From CAWJMD01 sp963843835 (lineage in GTDB: Bacteria; Actinomycetota; Actinomycetes; Actinomycetales; CAWJMD01): a stretch of 64,000 nt of DNA. The first letter of the stretch is position 1, and every line of letters begins with the position of its first letter. Both the position numbers and the translations under genes were made by a program. Under the pieces are notes generated by a model. That model searched no databases, was not told the DNA's origin, and worked only from the letters and a program-made list of their open reading frames with translations. The stretch lies in contig CAWJMD010000008.1 in assembly GCA_963843835.1 (NCBI GenBank), forward strand, positions 930,001-994,000. The letters are read 5' to 3'. Of the stretch, positions 37,263 to 46,171 are shown piece after piece.

Positions 37263-39761
37263 TCAGGGCGACGTCGGCGACGGCGAGGGGGTCGACGTGG
37301 CCGTCGGCGACGAGGTCCCCGTGGTCGACGCCGAGGTGGTCGGAGCGGGCGTGGACGCCGAGGACGACGGCCCGGACGTGGACGGGGCACTCGCCGACGG
37401 AGCCGCGCCGGACGACGCCCCGCCGGACCCGGGGGCACCGGACGATCCGGGCGCCGGCGTCGCGGGCGCGTCGGTCGTGGCGCCGGGAGCGGACGTCGCC
37501 GACCCGCCCGTCGGGGACGGGCCTGTCGCCGGGGCGGCGTCGTCCGCGGGCACGGCGGCCGGGTCGGACTGCACGATCTCGAGGATGCGGGCCTCGTACT
37601 CGGTCATCCGGGCCTGCAGCTCCGACAGCGGGACGTCCTGGATGCCGGTCCCGAAGGCCGCGATCTCCTCCCAGAGCGCCGCGAGGGCCGCCATGCTGTC
37701 GTCGCTGAGGGGTCCCTCGAGGGTCAGCACGAGCTGCGTGGCGAGGGCGTAGGTGACGCAGTCGACGCACCCGTAGGTGACCGCACCGGCCAGGTTCTGG
37801 GGCACGACCACATCGGCCTGCCCCACGATCAGGACCACCTGGAAGCCGACGGCCACCGCGTTGCAGCCGGTGCAGCTCGCGAAGGCGTACGCCTCGTTGG
37901 TGTTGAGCACCGTGCCCTCGTCCGCCCAGACGAGGGCGAACGCGACGTCGTAGACGGTCGTGCCGTCCTCGGTGTTGACGGCCAGCGCCTGGTTGTCACC
38001 CTCACCGGGCGCAGCCGGGCGGTTGAAGGGGAACACCCAGGTCGGGGCCGGGTCGCCCGAGGGCGTCGTGGCCGGTGAGCCGTCCGCGCCGGCGCGCGGC
38101 ACCAGCACCATGGCCAGCTCGGGGTCGTCCGCGGTCGGAAGTGCGCCGCCCTCGGGCCAGATCGTGACGGCGGACCCCGGCCGTCCCTCCTCGAGGCCCG
38201 TCGGTCCCGGGCGGCCGAGGACCGCGGGCACCGCGTCCTGCAGGGTGCCCCGCTCGTACGCCTGGATCGGCTGGTAGGCGCCGGGCTGCGGCCACCACGC
38301 CCAGGCCAGTCCCGCCAGCAGGGCGACCGCGGTCACGCCGGCCATCGACCTACGCACCGGACGGTCGCGCGTGGCGCGCCAGGTACCCGTCACGACCTGC
38401 CGGACCACCCGCGTGACGATGTACAGCACGCCCAGCACCGGCAGCAGGATCGCGACGACGGACAGCAGGCGGACGAGCACGCCGAGGACGTCTCCGTCGC
38501 CGAACTGGTCGGTCAGCATCTGCCACTGGCGGGACAGGCCCGCGGCTGCCGTCCCGATCACGCGTGGCAGCGTCACCACGGCGAGCACGAGCATCGCGAG
38601 CAGCAGCGGCACGACGACGACGACCCAGGTGGTGACGACCGCTCGCGCCCACGGTTTCAGCACGGTCGTCTCGGGGTGCTTCCAGCGGCTCGGCAGCAGC
38701 CCGAGCAGGGTGGGCCTGATCCGGTGGTAGAGGTCCGGAACCCCGGTCACGTCAGCCAGCACGTGGTAGCCGTCGAAGCGCACGAGCGGTGCCAGCTGCC
38801 GCACCATCTGGAGGATCTGGGTGGCGATGATCAGCAGGATCGCGTCCCAGCCCGTGGCCCACCAGGCACCGAACATGGCGAGGGCGACGATCGCGTTGAA
38901 GTAGAGGCCGCCCAGGTCGGTCCGCACGCGGCCACCGCGCCCCAGTCGGTAGCTGTCCGTGACGTCGGTGTAGAACGCGGGCCACACCAGGTACAGGCCC
39001 GTCCCCATCGCCCCCGGGGTCGCCCCGCCATAGCGTGCCCCGGCGGCGTGACCGAACTCGTGGAAGCCGGCCGACAGCACGGTCAGCCCGAAGACCAGCA
39101 GCAGCAGCCCGGGCTGGTCGAATGCCTGGTGGGTGGCGGACGCGAGGCCCTTCTCGAAGAGCACCCACGCGCACACGGCGAGGAAGGCGGTGACGAGGAC
39201 GGTCACCACCAGCGGGTTGAACAACCGCGCGAAGGGTGCCGTCAGGCGGCGCGTCACCTCGGGGTCGGTGACGACGTACCGGAACCGCAGCGCCAGCAGG
39301 GGGTTCGACCGCTTCACCTCGGGCTGCGAGCCGTCGGCGAGGCGTAGGACGCCGATCGTCCGCAGCCGCGAGTCGCACAGCAGGTGGACGTCGTCGGCAC
39401 TGAGCAGCCGCCCGTACCGGGGGCTGACGGCCTCGGCGATCTCCTCGTAGGTGCGGCGACCGTCCACCTCGGACAGGACGAGGTAGAGCAGCTTGGTCAG
39501 CTGGATGGTCTGCCCGTCGGCACGGCGCACCAGCGAGGGGGCACTGCGGTACCCCGAGCCGGGGATCTCGCCGATCAGCTCGACGCCGTCGGCGCGGTAC
39601 GGGATCCCGCCGTCGTCGACCCGGCCGGGCTCGGGCGCCGCCGTGGTGGCCACGGCCCCCGTCGTCGTCGCGGTGCCGTCCTGCGGGCGCGCGTCGGGAC
39701 GCGAGGCCGCCTGGGCGGCATCGCGTCCCGACGAGGCACCGGCCCCGGAGAGGAGATCCAC
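37263..39761 (-). CDS. S2P-like membrane zinc metalloprotease with PqqD-like domain and Cys-pair module
   Basis: The 832-aa protein has five parts. Residues 1-55 are disordered. Residues about 55-145 resemble a PqqD-type peptide-recognition domain (GIPYRADGVELIGEI, LLYLVLSEVDGRRTYEEIAE). Residues 180-460 form a polytopic membrane core with the metalloprotease motif HEFGH at 234-238 and the third ligand region VRFDGYH (Asp330), as in 'putative peptide zinc metalloprotease' S2P relatives. Residues 480-735 are extracytoplasmic, with two CxxC pairs, CTGC (630-633) and CVDC (665-668). Residues about 740-832 are a Ser/Thr/Pro/Ala tail that could span the wall. The GTG start lies 9 bases after the repeat-protein gene, so they are one operon. 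I infer that it binds, cleaves or exports that protein. Confidence 0.8.
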   Translation of the reverse strand: MDLLSGAGASSGRDAAQAASRPDARPQDGTATTTGAVATTAAPEPGRVDDGGIPYRADGVELIGEIPGSGYRSAPSLVRRADGQTIQLTKLLYLVLSEVDGRRTYEEIAEAVSPRYGRLLSADDVHLLCDSRLRTIGVLRLADGSQPEVKRSNPLLALRFRYVVTDPEVTRRLTAPFARLFNPLVVTVLVTAFLAVCAWVLFEKGLASATHQAFDQPGLLLLVFGLTVLSAGFHEFGHAAGARYGGATPGAMGTGLYLVWPAFYTDVTDSYRLGRGGRVRTDLGGLYFNAIVALAMFGAWWATGWDAILLIIATQILQMVRQLAPLVRFDGYHVLADVTGVPDLYHRIRPTLLGLLPSRWKHPETTVLKPWARAVVTTWVVVVVPLLLAMLVLAVVTLPRVIGTAAAGLSRQWQMLTDQFGDGDVLGVLVRLLSVVAILLPVLGVLYIVTRVVRQVVTGTWRATRDRPVRRSMAGVTAVALLAGLAWAWWPQPGAYQPIQAYERGTLQDAVPAVLGRPGPTGLEEGRPGSAVTIWPEGGALPTADDPELAMVLVPRAGADGSPATTPSGDPAPTWVFPFNRPAAPGEGDNQALAVNTEDGTTVYDVAFALVWADEGTVLNTNEAYAFASCTGCNAVAVGFQVVLIVGQADVVVPQNLAGAVTYGCVDCVTYALATQLVLTLEGPLSDDSMAALAALWEEIAAFGTGIQDVPLSELQARMTEYEARILEIVQSDPAAVPADDAAPATGPSPTGGSATSAPGATTDAPATPAPGSSGAPGSGGASSGAAPSASAPSTSGPSSSASTPAPTTSASTTGTSSPTATSTPSPSPTSP

Positions 39762-39770
39762 GTCGCGGCG

Positions 39771-40454
39771 CTACTGCGTGATCTCGGAGTCCTGCTCCGC
39801 CCCGGCGGTCGCGTCGCCGACGATGTCCTGGTTGATGATCGCGTCCTGCTGTGCGATGGCGGTCGCCTCGGAGCCGACCGAACCGACGTTGGCTGCGACG
39901 GCGGCGTCGATCGGCGCCGCCACGTTGGCGTTCGCCGCGACGGACCCGGCGATCGGTGCGGCGAGGTCGAGGTCGGCCGCGAGGTCGACGTCGACGTTCA
40001 GCAGGTCGCCGTCCAGCGCAGAGGCCGGGTCGGTGGGGTCGGTGGGCACAGCACCCACGCCCGTGCCGCCGGTGCCGCCGGTGCCGTCCGTGGGGGCCGG
40101 GGTGGTGCCCGGCTCGGTGCCGACGGTGTCGTTGCCCTGGTCGATCGTGCTGCTCTGGTCGGTGCTCGCCGTGGCGTCACCGTCGATGCCCTGGTCGATC
40201 ATCACGCCCTGGTCGGCCAGTGCCTGCGCGCTCGAGCCGACGGAGAGCACGTTCGCGCCGACGGCGGCGTCGATCGGGGCGGCGACGTTGGCGTTCGCGG
40301 CGACCGCCAGGTCGATCGGAGCCGCGGCGTCGAGCGCGAGGTCGAGGTCGGCATTGAGGTCGAGGAGGCTGATGACCTCCTTGTCGGGAAGGGCGGTACC
40401 GGCCTCAGCAGCCAGCTCGTCCTGCGACATCGGGGTCAGGTCGGGGTTGCTCAT
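39771..40454 (-). CDS. Duplicated Ala/Asp-rich protein, putative substrate of the metalloprotease
   Basis: The 227-aa acidic protein has no Cys, Trp, Tyr, Phe, His or Arg and only one Lys. Residues 1-30 look leader-like (DELAAEAGTALPDKEVISLL). Two copies of a roughly 77-residue unit follow, at about 30-106 and 151-227, sharing VAANANVAAPIDAAV exactly and ending in Q-x5-Q / G-x-A-x-A / Q-x5-Q style patterns (IDQGIDGDATASTDQ, INQDIVGDATAGAEQ). A Gly/Thr/Pro linker of about 44 residues separates them. It has no classical signal peptide. CGGAG precedes the ATG. The spaced Gln/Gly/Ala pattern is reminiscent of curlin-type repeats, so self-assembly is possible. I do not recognise a named family. 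Confidence 0.75.
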   Translation of the reverse strand: MSNPDLTPMSQDELAAEAGTALPDKEVISLLDLNADLDLALDAAAPIDLAVAANANVAAPIDAAVGANVLSVGSSAQALADQGVMIDQGIDGDATASTDQSSTIDQGNDTVGTEPGTTPAPTDGTGGTGGTGVGAVPTDPTDPASALDGDLLNVDVDLAADLDLAAPIAGSVAANANVAAPIDAAVAANVGSVGSEATAIAQQDAIINQDIVGDATAGAEQDSEITQ

Positions 40455-40539
40455 GTGGGCGCTCCGTTCCGGCGCGGGTTGTCCGCGCTCAGGTGGTCAA
40501 CGAATGACCGGGTCTGAAGTGACGGTGCAAACTACCCAC

Positions 40540-40576
40540 GCTTCCCGAACCTCGCATCTCCGGAGCGTCCCGAACC
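40540..40576 (-). promoter_or_regulatory. Direct repeat upstream of the metalloprotease cassette
   Basis: On the minus strand GGTTCGGGA(A/C)GC occurs twice, at 40540-40551 and 40565-40576, exactly 25 bases apart. This lies in the 124-base gap between the ftsK stop and the repeat-protein start. It could be an activator or repressor site driving the cassette, with GGGTAG just downstream as a possible -10-like element. There is no independent support. Confidence 0.35.
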
Positions 40577-40578
40577 CC

Positions 40579-43320
40579 TCAGGCGCGTCCGGTGAGGCCC
40601 CAGGCGTCCTCGTCGTCGACGTCCTCGGGCGTGGCGGAGGAGAACTGCGCTGACACCGGGTCGCCGTCGTAGCGCGCGTCGCCCCCGCCGGTCGGCACCT
40701 CCTGGTCGAACGCGTCCTCGGCGTCGGACGGGGGCTCCTCGCCCTTCAGCACGGCCAGCGTCCCGGCCAGGTCGTCGGGCTTGACCAGCACGTCGCGGGC
40801 CTTCGAGCCCTCGGACGGACCCACCACCCCGCGCGACTCCAGCAGGTCCATCAGGCGGCCGGCCTTGGCGAACCCGACGCGGAGCTTGCGCTGGAGCATC
40901 GAGGTCGAGCCGAACTGCGTCGTCACGACCAGCTCCGTGGCCTGCAGCAGCAGGTCCAGGTCGTCGCCGATGTCGTCGTCCACCTGTCGCTGCGTCTGCT
41001 GGACGGCCACGTCGTCGCGGTAGACCGGCGCCAGCTGCTCCTTGACATGGGCCACCACGGCCGAGACCTCGGACTCGGTCACCCACGCACCCTGGACGCG
41101 CATCGTCTTGGACGCACCCATCGGCAGGAAGAGCGCGTCGCCCTGGCCGATCAGCTTCTCGGCACCCGGCTGGTCGAGGACGACCCGCGAGTCCGCCAGC
41201 GACGACGTGGCGAACGCCATCCGCGACGGCACGTTGGCCTTGATCAGGCCGGTCACCACGTCGACGGAAGGACGCTGTGTGGCCAGCACCAGGTGGATCC
41301 CGGCCGCGCGGGCGAGCTGCGTGATGCGGACGATCGAGTCCTCGACGTCGCGCGGAGCGACCATCATCAGGTCGGCCAGCTCGTCCACGATCACGAGCAG
41401 GTACGGGTACGGCTCGATCCGGCGTTCCGACCCGGGCAGCGGCTTGACCTTGCCCGCCTTGACCGCCTTGTTGAAGTCGTCGAGGTGCTTGAAGCCGAAT
41501 GCCGCCAGGTCGTCGTAGCGCGTGTCCATCTCGCGGACCACCCACTGCAGCGCCTCGGCGGCCTTCTTCGGGTTCGTGATGATCGGCGTGATCAGGTGCG
41601 GGATGCCCTCGTAGGCGGTGAGCTCGACCCGCTTCGGGTCCACGAGCACCATGCGCACCTCGTCCGGCGTGGACCGCATGAGGATCGACGTGATCATCGA
41701 GTTCACGAAGCTCGACTTGCCTGCTCCGGTCGCGCCCGCCACCAGCAGGTGCGGCATCTTCGCCAGGTTGGCCACCACGTAGCCGCCCTCGACGTCCTTG
41801 CCGACGCCCATCAGCATCGGGTGCTCGTTGCGGCGAGCCGCCTGGGACCTGAGAACGTCTCCGAGAGAGACGGTCTCACGGTCGGCGTTCGGGATCTCGA
41901 TACCGATCGCCGACTTGCCCGGGATCGGCGAGAGGATGCGGACGTCAGCGCTGGCCACCGAGTAGGCGATGTTCTTGCTCAGTGCGGTGACGCGCTCGAC
42001 CTTCACCCCGGTGCCCAGCTCGACCTCGTACCGCGTGACTGTCGGGCCGCGGGTGAAACCCGTGACCTGCGCGTCGATGTCGAACGACTCGAGCACGCCG
42101 GTGAGGGCCTCGACGACACGGTCGTTGGCCGACGACCGGGTCTTGTGGGGCGACCCGGGGGCGAGCACCTCGTTCGGCGGGAGCGTGTAGGTGACGTCGC
42201 CGGCCAGGAGCAGCTGCTCGACGCGTGGCGGCAGCGGCTGGTTGGGCGGTGCCTCGAGAGCGAACTTCTCGACGGCCGGCGAGGCCGTCGACTTGGCCGG
42301 CACAGGTGCGACAAGCCCTGGTACGTGACGCTTCTCGCCGGGACGGGGGCCGTCCAGCGGCGAGTCGACCGCGGTCTCGGTGGTCTCGTCCGGCGCGGAG
42401 TTGCCCACCCGGCTGCCGCGTCGCCGGCGCCGCGCGTCCGGCTCGATGTCGACGGGGGTCTCGAAGGCCTCGTCACCGTGGATGCTGGCCTCGTCGGCGC
42501 CACGGCGGCGCAGGCGGCCCTTGAGGCCGGGAACGTCCCGCGAGTCCGCCGGGAAGTCGCCCTCCGCCTGATCCTCCTCGCCGCGGTGGCCGGTGAGCCT
42601 GCCGTACAGGCCGCCGAGCCGCTCGGGGATCGCGTGGAAGGGCGTGGCCGTGATGACGAGGAGGGCGAAGAAGGCGAGCAGTGACAGCAGGGGGACGGCG
42701 GCCCAGGCGGTCACCGCGGCCTCCAGCGGCGACGAGGCCAGGTAGCCGATGATGCCGCCGGCACCACGCATCGCGTTCGCGCCGTCGGGGGGCGACGGCA
42801 TGCCGACCGCCAGGTGCACCAGTCCGCTGGCGGCCACCATCAGGGTGGTGAGGCCGATGCCCATGCGGCTGTTCGCCTGCACCCGGTCGGGGTGCCGCAG
42901 CATCCGGACCGAGACGAACAGCAGCACCAGCGGCAGGGCGAGCCCGACCAACCCGATGGTGCCCGCCACGATCGCGTGGACGACGTCCCCGAAGACCCCG
43001 TCCACGCTCCACCACTCGCGGGCAGCGACCACGATCGCGAGGGCCAGGACGGTGAAGCCCACGCCGTCACGGCGCAGTTCCGGGTCGAGCTCGGCCGTGC
43101 GGTGCCCGATGCGCCGCGCGGTCCCGCCCACCAGGTGCGCGGTACCCATGAAGGCGCCGCGGGCGACGCGGACCGGGAAGGGGGCGGTCGCGGGCCTCGA
43201 GCTCGGGGCCGAGGCCTGCTTGCGCCCGGCCGGACGGGTCGACCCCTTCGAGGATGCCGCGGAGGCACCCTTGCGGGCCTGGCCCGACCGGCGTACGGGG
43301 GAAGACGTACGGGTCGCCAT
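40579..43320 (-). CDS. ftsK: DNA translocase FtsK/SpoIIIE
   Basis: The 913-aa protein pumps chromosomal DNA through the closing septum. It has a basic N-terminus, four membrane helices between about residues 88 and 225, a charged linker to about 345 and the RecA-like motor. Walker A is GATGAGKSS (529-537), and Walker B-like LLVIVDELADLMM and LVLATQRPSVDVVTGLIKAN follow. The C-terminal gamma winged helix (LVVTTQFGSTSMLQRKLRVG) reads KOPS sites. The length and order are standard. It stands in the usual ftsK-rnj-dapA block and is followed by the metalloprotease cassette. Confidence 0.96.
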   Translation of the reverse strand: MATRTSSPVRRSGQARKGASAASSKGSTRPAGRKQASAPSSRPATAPFPVRVARGAFMGTAHLVGGTARRIGHRTAELDPELRRDGVGFTVLALAIVVAAREWWSVDGVFGDVVHAIVAGTIGLVGLALPLVLLFVSVRMLRHPDRVQANSRMGIGLTTLMVAASGLVHLAVGMPSPPDGANAMRGAGGIIGYLASSPLEAAVTAWAAVPLLSLLAFFALLVITATPFHAIPERLGGLYGRLTGHRGEEDQAEGDFPADSRDVPGLKGRLRRRGADEASIHGDEAFETPVDIEPDARRRRRGSRVGNSAPDETTETAVDSPLDGPRPGEKRHVPGLVAPVPAKSTASPAVEKFALEAPPNQPLPPRVEQLLLAGDVTYTLPPNEVLAPGSPHKTRSSANDRVVEALTGVLESFDIDAQVTGFTRGPTVTRYEVELGTGVKVERVTALSKNIAYSVASADVRILSPIPGKSAIGIEIPNADRETVSLGDVLRSQAARRNEHPMLMGVGKDVEGGYVVANLAKMPHLLVAGATGAGKSSFVNSMITSILMRSTPDEVRMVLVDPKRVELTAYEGIPHLITPIITNPKKAAEALQWVVREMDTRYDDLAAFGFKHLDDFNKAVKAGKVKPLPGSERRIEPYPYLLVIVDELADLMMVAPRDVEDSIVRITQLARAAGIHLVLATQRPSVDVVTGLIKANVPSRMAFATSSLADSRVVLDQPGAEKLIGQGDALFLPMGASKTMRVQGAWVTESEVSAVVAHVKEQLAPVYRDDVAVQQTQRQVDDDIGDDLDLLLQATELVVTTQFGSTSMLQRKLRVGFAKAGRLMDLLESRGVVGPSEGSKARDVLVKPDDLAGTLAVLKGEEPPSDAEDAFDQEVPTGGGDARYDGDPVSAQFSSATPEDVDDEDAWGLTGRA

Positions 43321-43410
43321 GCTCGGCAGGCTAGTGCGTCGTCACAGGATTCACACGCGCCACACGCCGCACAGGAGCACCTGGTGTCCCGCGCGGCGTG
43401 CGACGCGCCC

Positions 43411-45096
43411 TCAGGACTCGACGACGATGGGGATGATCATCGGGCGGCGGCGCAGCTTCGTGCCAGCCCACCGTCCGACCACCCGGCGAACGATCTGCTG
43501 GAGCTGCTGCACGTCGGTGCTGCCCCCCATCACGGCCTCGGTGAGGGCGGAGACGACCTGGGGCTTGACCGCGTCGAACACGGCGTCGGTCTCGGCCACG
43601 CCACGGGCGTGGATCTCGGGGCCCACCACGACCGATCCCGACGAGGCGTCGACAACCACGAAGATCGACACGAAGCCCTCGTCCCCGAGGATGCGGCGGT
43701 CCTTGAGGTCCGCGTCGGTGATCTCGCCGACGGAGGAGCCGTCCACGTAGACGTAGCCGCACGGCACGGCGCCGACGACCTTCGCGACCCCGTCCACGAG
43801 GTCGACGACGACGCCGTCCTCGACCACGACGACTCGCTCCGGCGGCACACCCGTCCGCACCGCGAGGGCGGCGTTGGCGTGCAGGTGGCGCACCTCGCCG
43901 TGCACCGGCATGACGTTGCGCGGGCGGAGGATGTTGTAGCAGTACAGGAGCTCGCCGGCGCTGGCGTGGCCGGACACGTGGACCTTCGCGTTGCCCTGGT
44001 GGACGACGTGAGCGCCGAGTCGGGTCAGACCGTTGATGACCCGGTTGATCGGGTTCTCGTTGCCGGGGATCTGCGACGACGCGAGGATCACCGTGTCGCC
44101 GTGGCCGATCCTGATCCGGTGGTCGTTGTTGGCCATCCGGCTCAGCGCGGCCATGGGCTCACCCTGAGAACCGGTGCACATCAGCACGACCTGGTCGTCG
44201 GGCAGGTCGCCCACCTGCTTCAGGTCGACCATCACCCCCGGGGGGATCGTCAGGTAGCCGAGGTCCGACGCGACGCCCATGTTGCGGACCATCGAGCGAC
44301 CGACCAGCGCGACCTTGCGGCCGTGGGCGTACGCGGTGTCGAGCACCTGCTGCACCCGGTGCACGTGCGAGGCGAAGGAGGCCACGATCACGCGGCGCTC
44401 CGCCCCCGCGAACACGCGGTCGAGCACCGGCCCGATGTCGCGCTCGTGGGTGGTGAAGCCCGGCACCTCGGCGTTCGTGGAGTCGACCATGAAGAGGTCG
44501 ACGCCCTTGTCGCCCAGGCGCGCGAACGCCCGGAGGTCGGTGATGCGACCGTCGAGCGGCAGCTGGTCCATCTTGAAGTCGCCGGTGTGCAGCACGATGC
44601 CCGCACCCGTCGTCACCGCGACCGCGAGGGCGTCCGGGATCGAGTGGTTGACCGCGATGAACTCGCACTCGTACGGGCCCAGCCGCTCGACCTGGCCCTC
44701 CTTGACGGCCAGCGTCAAGGGCGTGATCCGGTGCTCCTTCAGCTTCGCCTCGATCAGCGCCAGGGTCAGCTGCGACCCGATCAGCGGGATGTCGGGGCGC
44801 AGCCGCAGCAGGTACGGCACCGCACCGATGTGGTCCTCGTGGCCGTGCGTGAGGACCACGGCGAGCACGTCGTCGAGGCGGTCGGCGATGTAGCTGAAGT
44901 CGGGCAGGATCAGGTCGACGCCAGGCTGGTGGTCCTCGGGGAACAGGACGCCGCAGTCGATGATGAGCAGCTTGCCGTCGAACTCGAAGACGGACATGTT
45001 GCGGCCGATCTCGCCCAGACCACCGAGCGGGACGACCCGCAGGCCGCCCTTCGGCAGCGGCGGCGGGACGGGCAGCTCGGGATGGGGATGACTCAC
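43411..45096 (-). CDS. rnj: Ribonuclease J
   Basis: The 561-aa metallo-beta-lactamase-fold ribonuclease has both endo- and 5'-exonuclease activity in its family, and matures rRNA and degrades mRNA. The metal-binding motif HGHEDH is at 84-89, preceded by VVPLGGLGEIGRNM. The beta-CASP part contains MCTGSQGEPMAAL and VHVSGHASAGELLY. The C-terminal dimerisation domain follows. Length is normal. It lies between ftsK and dapA, the conserved actinobacterial order. Confidence 0.96.
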   Translation of the reverse strand: MSHPHPELPVPPPLPKGGLRVVPLGGLGEIGRNMSVFEFDGKLLIIDCGVLFPEDHQPGVDLILPDFSYIADRLDDVLAVVLTHGHEDHIGAVPYLLRLRPDIPLIGSQLTLALIEAKLKEHRITPLTLAVKEGQVERLGPYECEFIAVNHSIPDALAVAVTTGAGIVLHTGDFKMDQLPLDGRITDLRAFARLGDKGVDLFMVDSTNAEVPGFTTHERDIGPVLDRVFAGAERRVIVASFASHVHRVQQVLDTAYAHGRKVALVGRSMVRNMGVASDLGYLTIPPGVMVDLKQVGDLPDDQVVLMCTGSQGEPMAALSRMANNDHRIRIGHGDTVILASSQIPGNENPINRVINGLTRLGAHVVHQGNAKVHVSGHASAGELLYCYNILRPRNVMPVHGEVRHLHANAALAVRTGVPPERVVVVEDGVVVDLVDGVAKVVGAVPCGYVYVDGSSVGEITDADLKDRRILGDEGFVSIFVVVDASSGSVVVGPEIHARGVAETDAVFDAVKPQVVSALTEAVMGGSTDVQQLQQIVRRVVGRWAGTKLRRRPMIIPIVVES

Positions 45097-45157
45097 GTGT
45101 CTCCTGTGTCGGTGGACCGGGGGCGCGTCCGGGGACGGTCGGCCCTCTGGCGATGGG

Positions 45158-46111
45158 TCATGCGGGGTCTGTGGGTGCCGCGCTCGGCGGCGGCGCCGAC
45201 TCGAGTGCGGAGCGGAGCAGGTCGACCTGCTTGTCGGTGGCCGGCGCGAGCGGGGGCCGCACCGAGCGGTGGGCGATCACACCGAGCAGCTGGAGCCCGG
45301 CCTTGACCATGATGGCTCCCTGCGTGGTCCTCATCACCGCGGTGGTCAGGTCCAGCAGGGACCGGTGCACGGCGAGGGCCTTCGCCAGGTCGCAGGCGTC
45401 GACCGCGGCGACCAGCTCGGCCAGCGCCTCACCGGCCAGGTGGCCGACCACGCTCACCATGCCGGCCGCGCCCTGGGTCAGGTGCGCGAGGTGCAGCTCG
45501 TCGCTCCCGCTGTAGTACGCCAGGTCGGTGGCAGCCATCACCTTCGACGACGCGAACAGGTCGTCCTTGGCGTCCTTGACCGCCACGATGCGGTCGTGCC
45601 GCGCCAGCTCGATCAGCGTCTCGGTGTGGATCGGCACCCCGGAGCGCCCGGGGATGTCGTAGAGCATCACCGGCAGCCCGGTGGCATCGGCGACGGTGCG
45701 GAAGTGGTGCAGCAGCCCGGCCTGCGGGGGCTTGGAGTAGTACGGCGTGACCACCAGGAGGCCGTGAGCACCGCTCTTCTCGGCGGCGCGCCCCAGCTCG
45801 ACCGTGTGCCGGGTGTCGTTCGTGCCGACCCCGCTCAGCACCTGAGCGCGGTCACCGACCGCCTCGAGCACCGCCCGGAGCACCCTGTCCTGCTCGTCGT
45901 CGGAGGTGGTGGGTGACTCCCCCGTCGTGCCGTTGACGACGAGCCCGTCGTTGCCGTGGTCGACCAGGTACTCCGCCAGGGCGGCCACCGCGTCGGTGTC
46001 GACCTCACCGTGCGCGTCGAAGGGTGTCGCCATCGCGGTGATCACCGCGCCGAACGGCCGGGAAGGTGCCAGCCCTCCGGCGGGCTGCATGGGGGTCTCG
46101 GGCATGTGCAC
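45158..46111 (-). CDS. dapA: 4-hydroxy-tetrahydrodipicolinate synthase
   Basis: The enzyme condenses pyruvate with aspartate semialdehyde in lysine and diaminopimelate synthesis. The 317-aa TIM-barrel protein shows the pyruvate-binding NGTTGESPTTSDDEQ, the proton-relay Tyr in LLVVTPYYSKPPQAG and the Schiff-base Lys in IVAVKDAKDDL. The first ten residues are variable; ATG at 46105 is a possible alternative. It is followed by rnj and ftsK on the same strand, a conserved cluster. Confidence 0.95.
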   Translation of the reverse strand: MHMPETPMQPAGGLAPSRPFGAVITAMATPFDAHGEVDTDAVAALAEYLVDHGNDGLVVNGTTGESPTTSDDEQDRVLRAVLEAVGDRAQVLSGVGTNDTRHTVELGRAAEKSGAHGLLVVTPYYSKPPQAGLLHHFRTVADATGLPVMLYDIPGRSGVPIHTETLIELARHDRIVAVKDAKDDLFASSKVMAATDLAYYSGSDELHLAHLTQGAAGMVSVVGHLAGEALAELVAAVDACDLAKALAVHRSLLDLTTAVMRTTQGAIMVKAGLQLLGVIAHRSVRPPLAPATDKQVDLLRSALESAPPPSAAPTDPA

Positions 46112-46171
46112 ACGCTACCGCCGCCCGGTCGGTGCGACGGAGCGGCACGACACGGTGGTCGACCATGGTGC

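Noticed and set aside
42814..45306. An 830-codon plus-strand open frame opposite ftsK and rnj
   Set aside because: It is antisense to two conserved genes and its composition is not protein-like.
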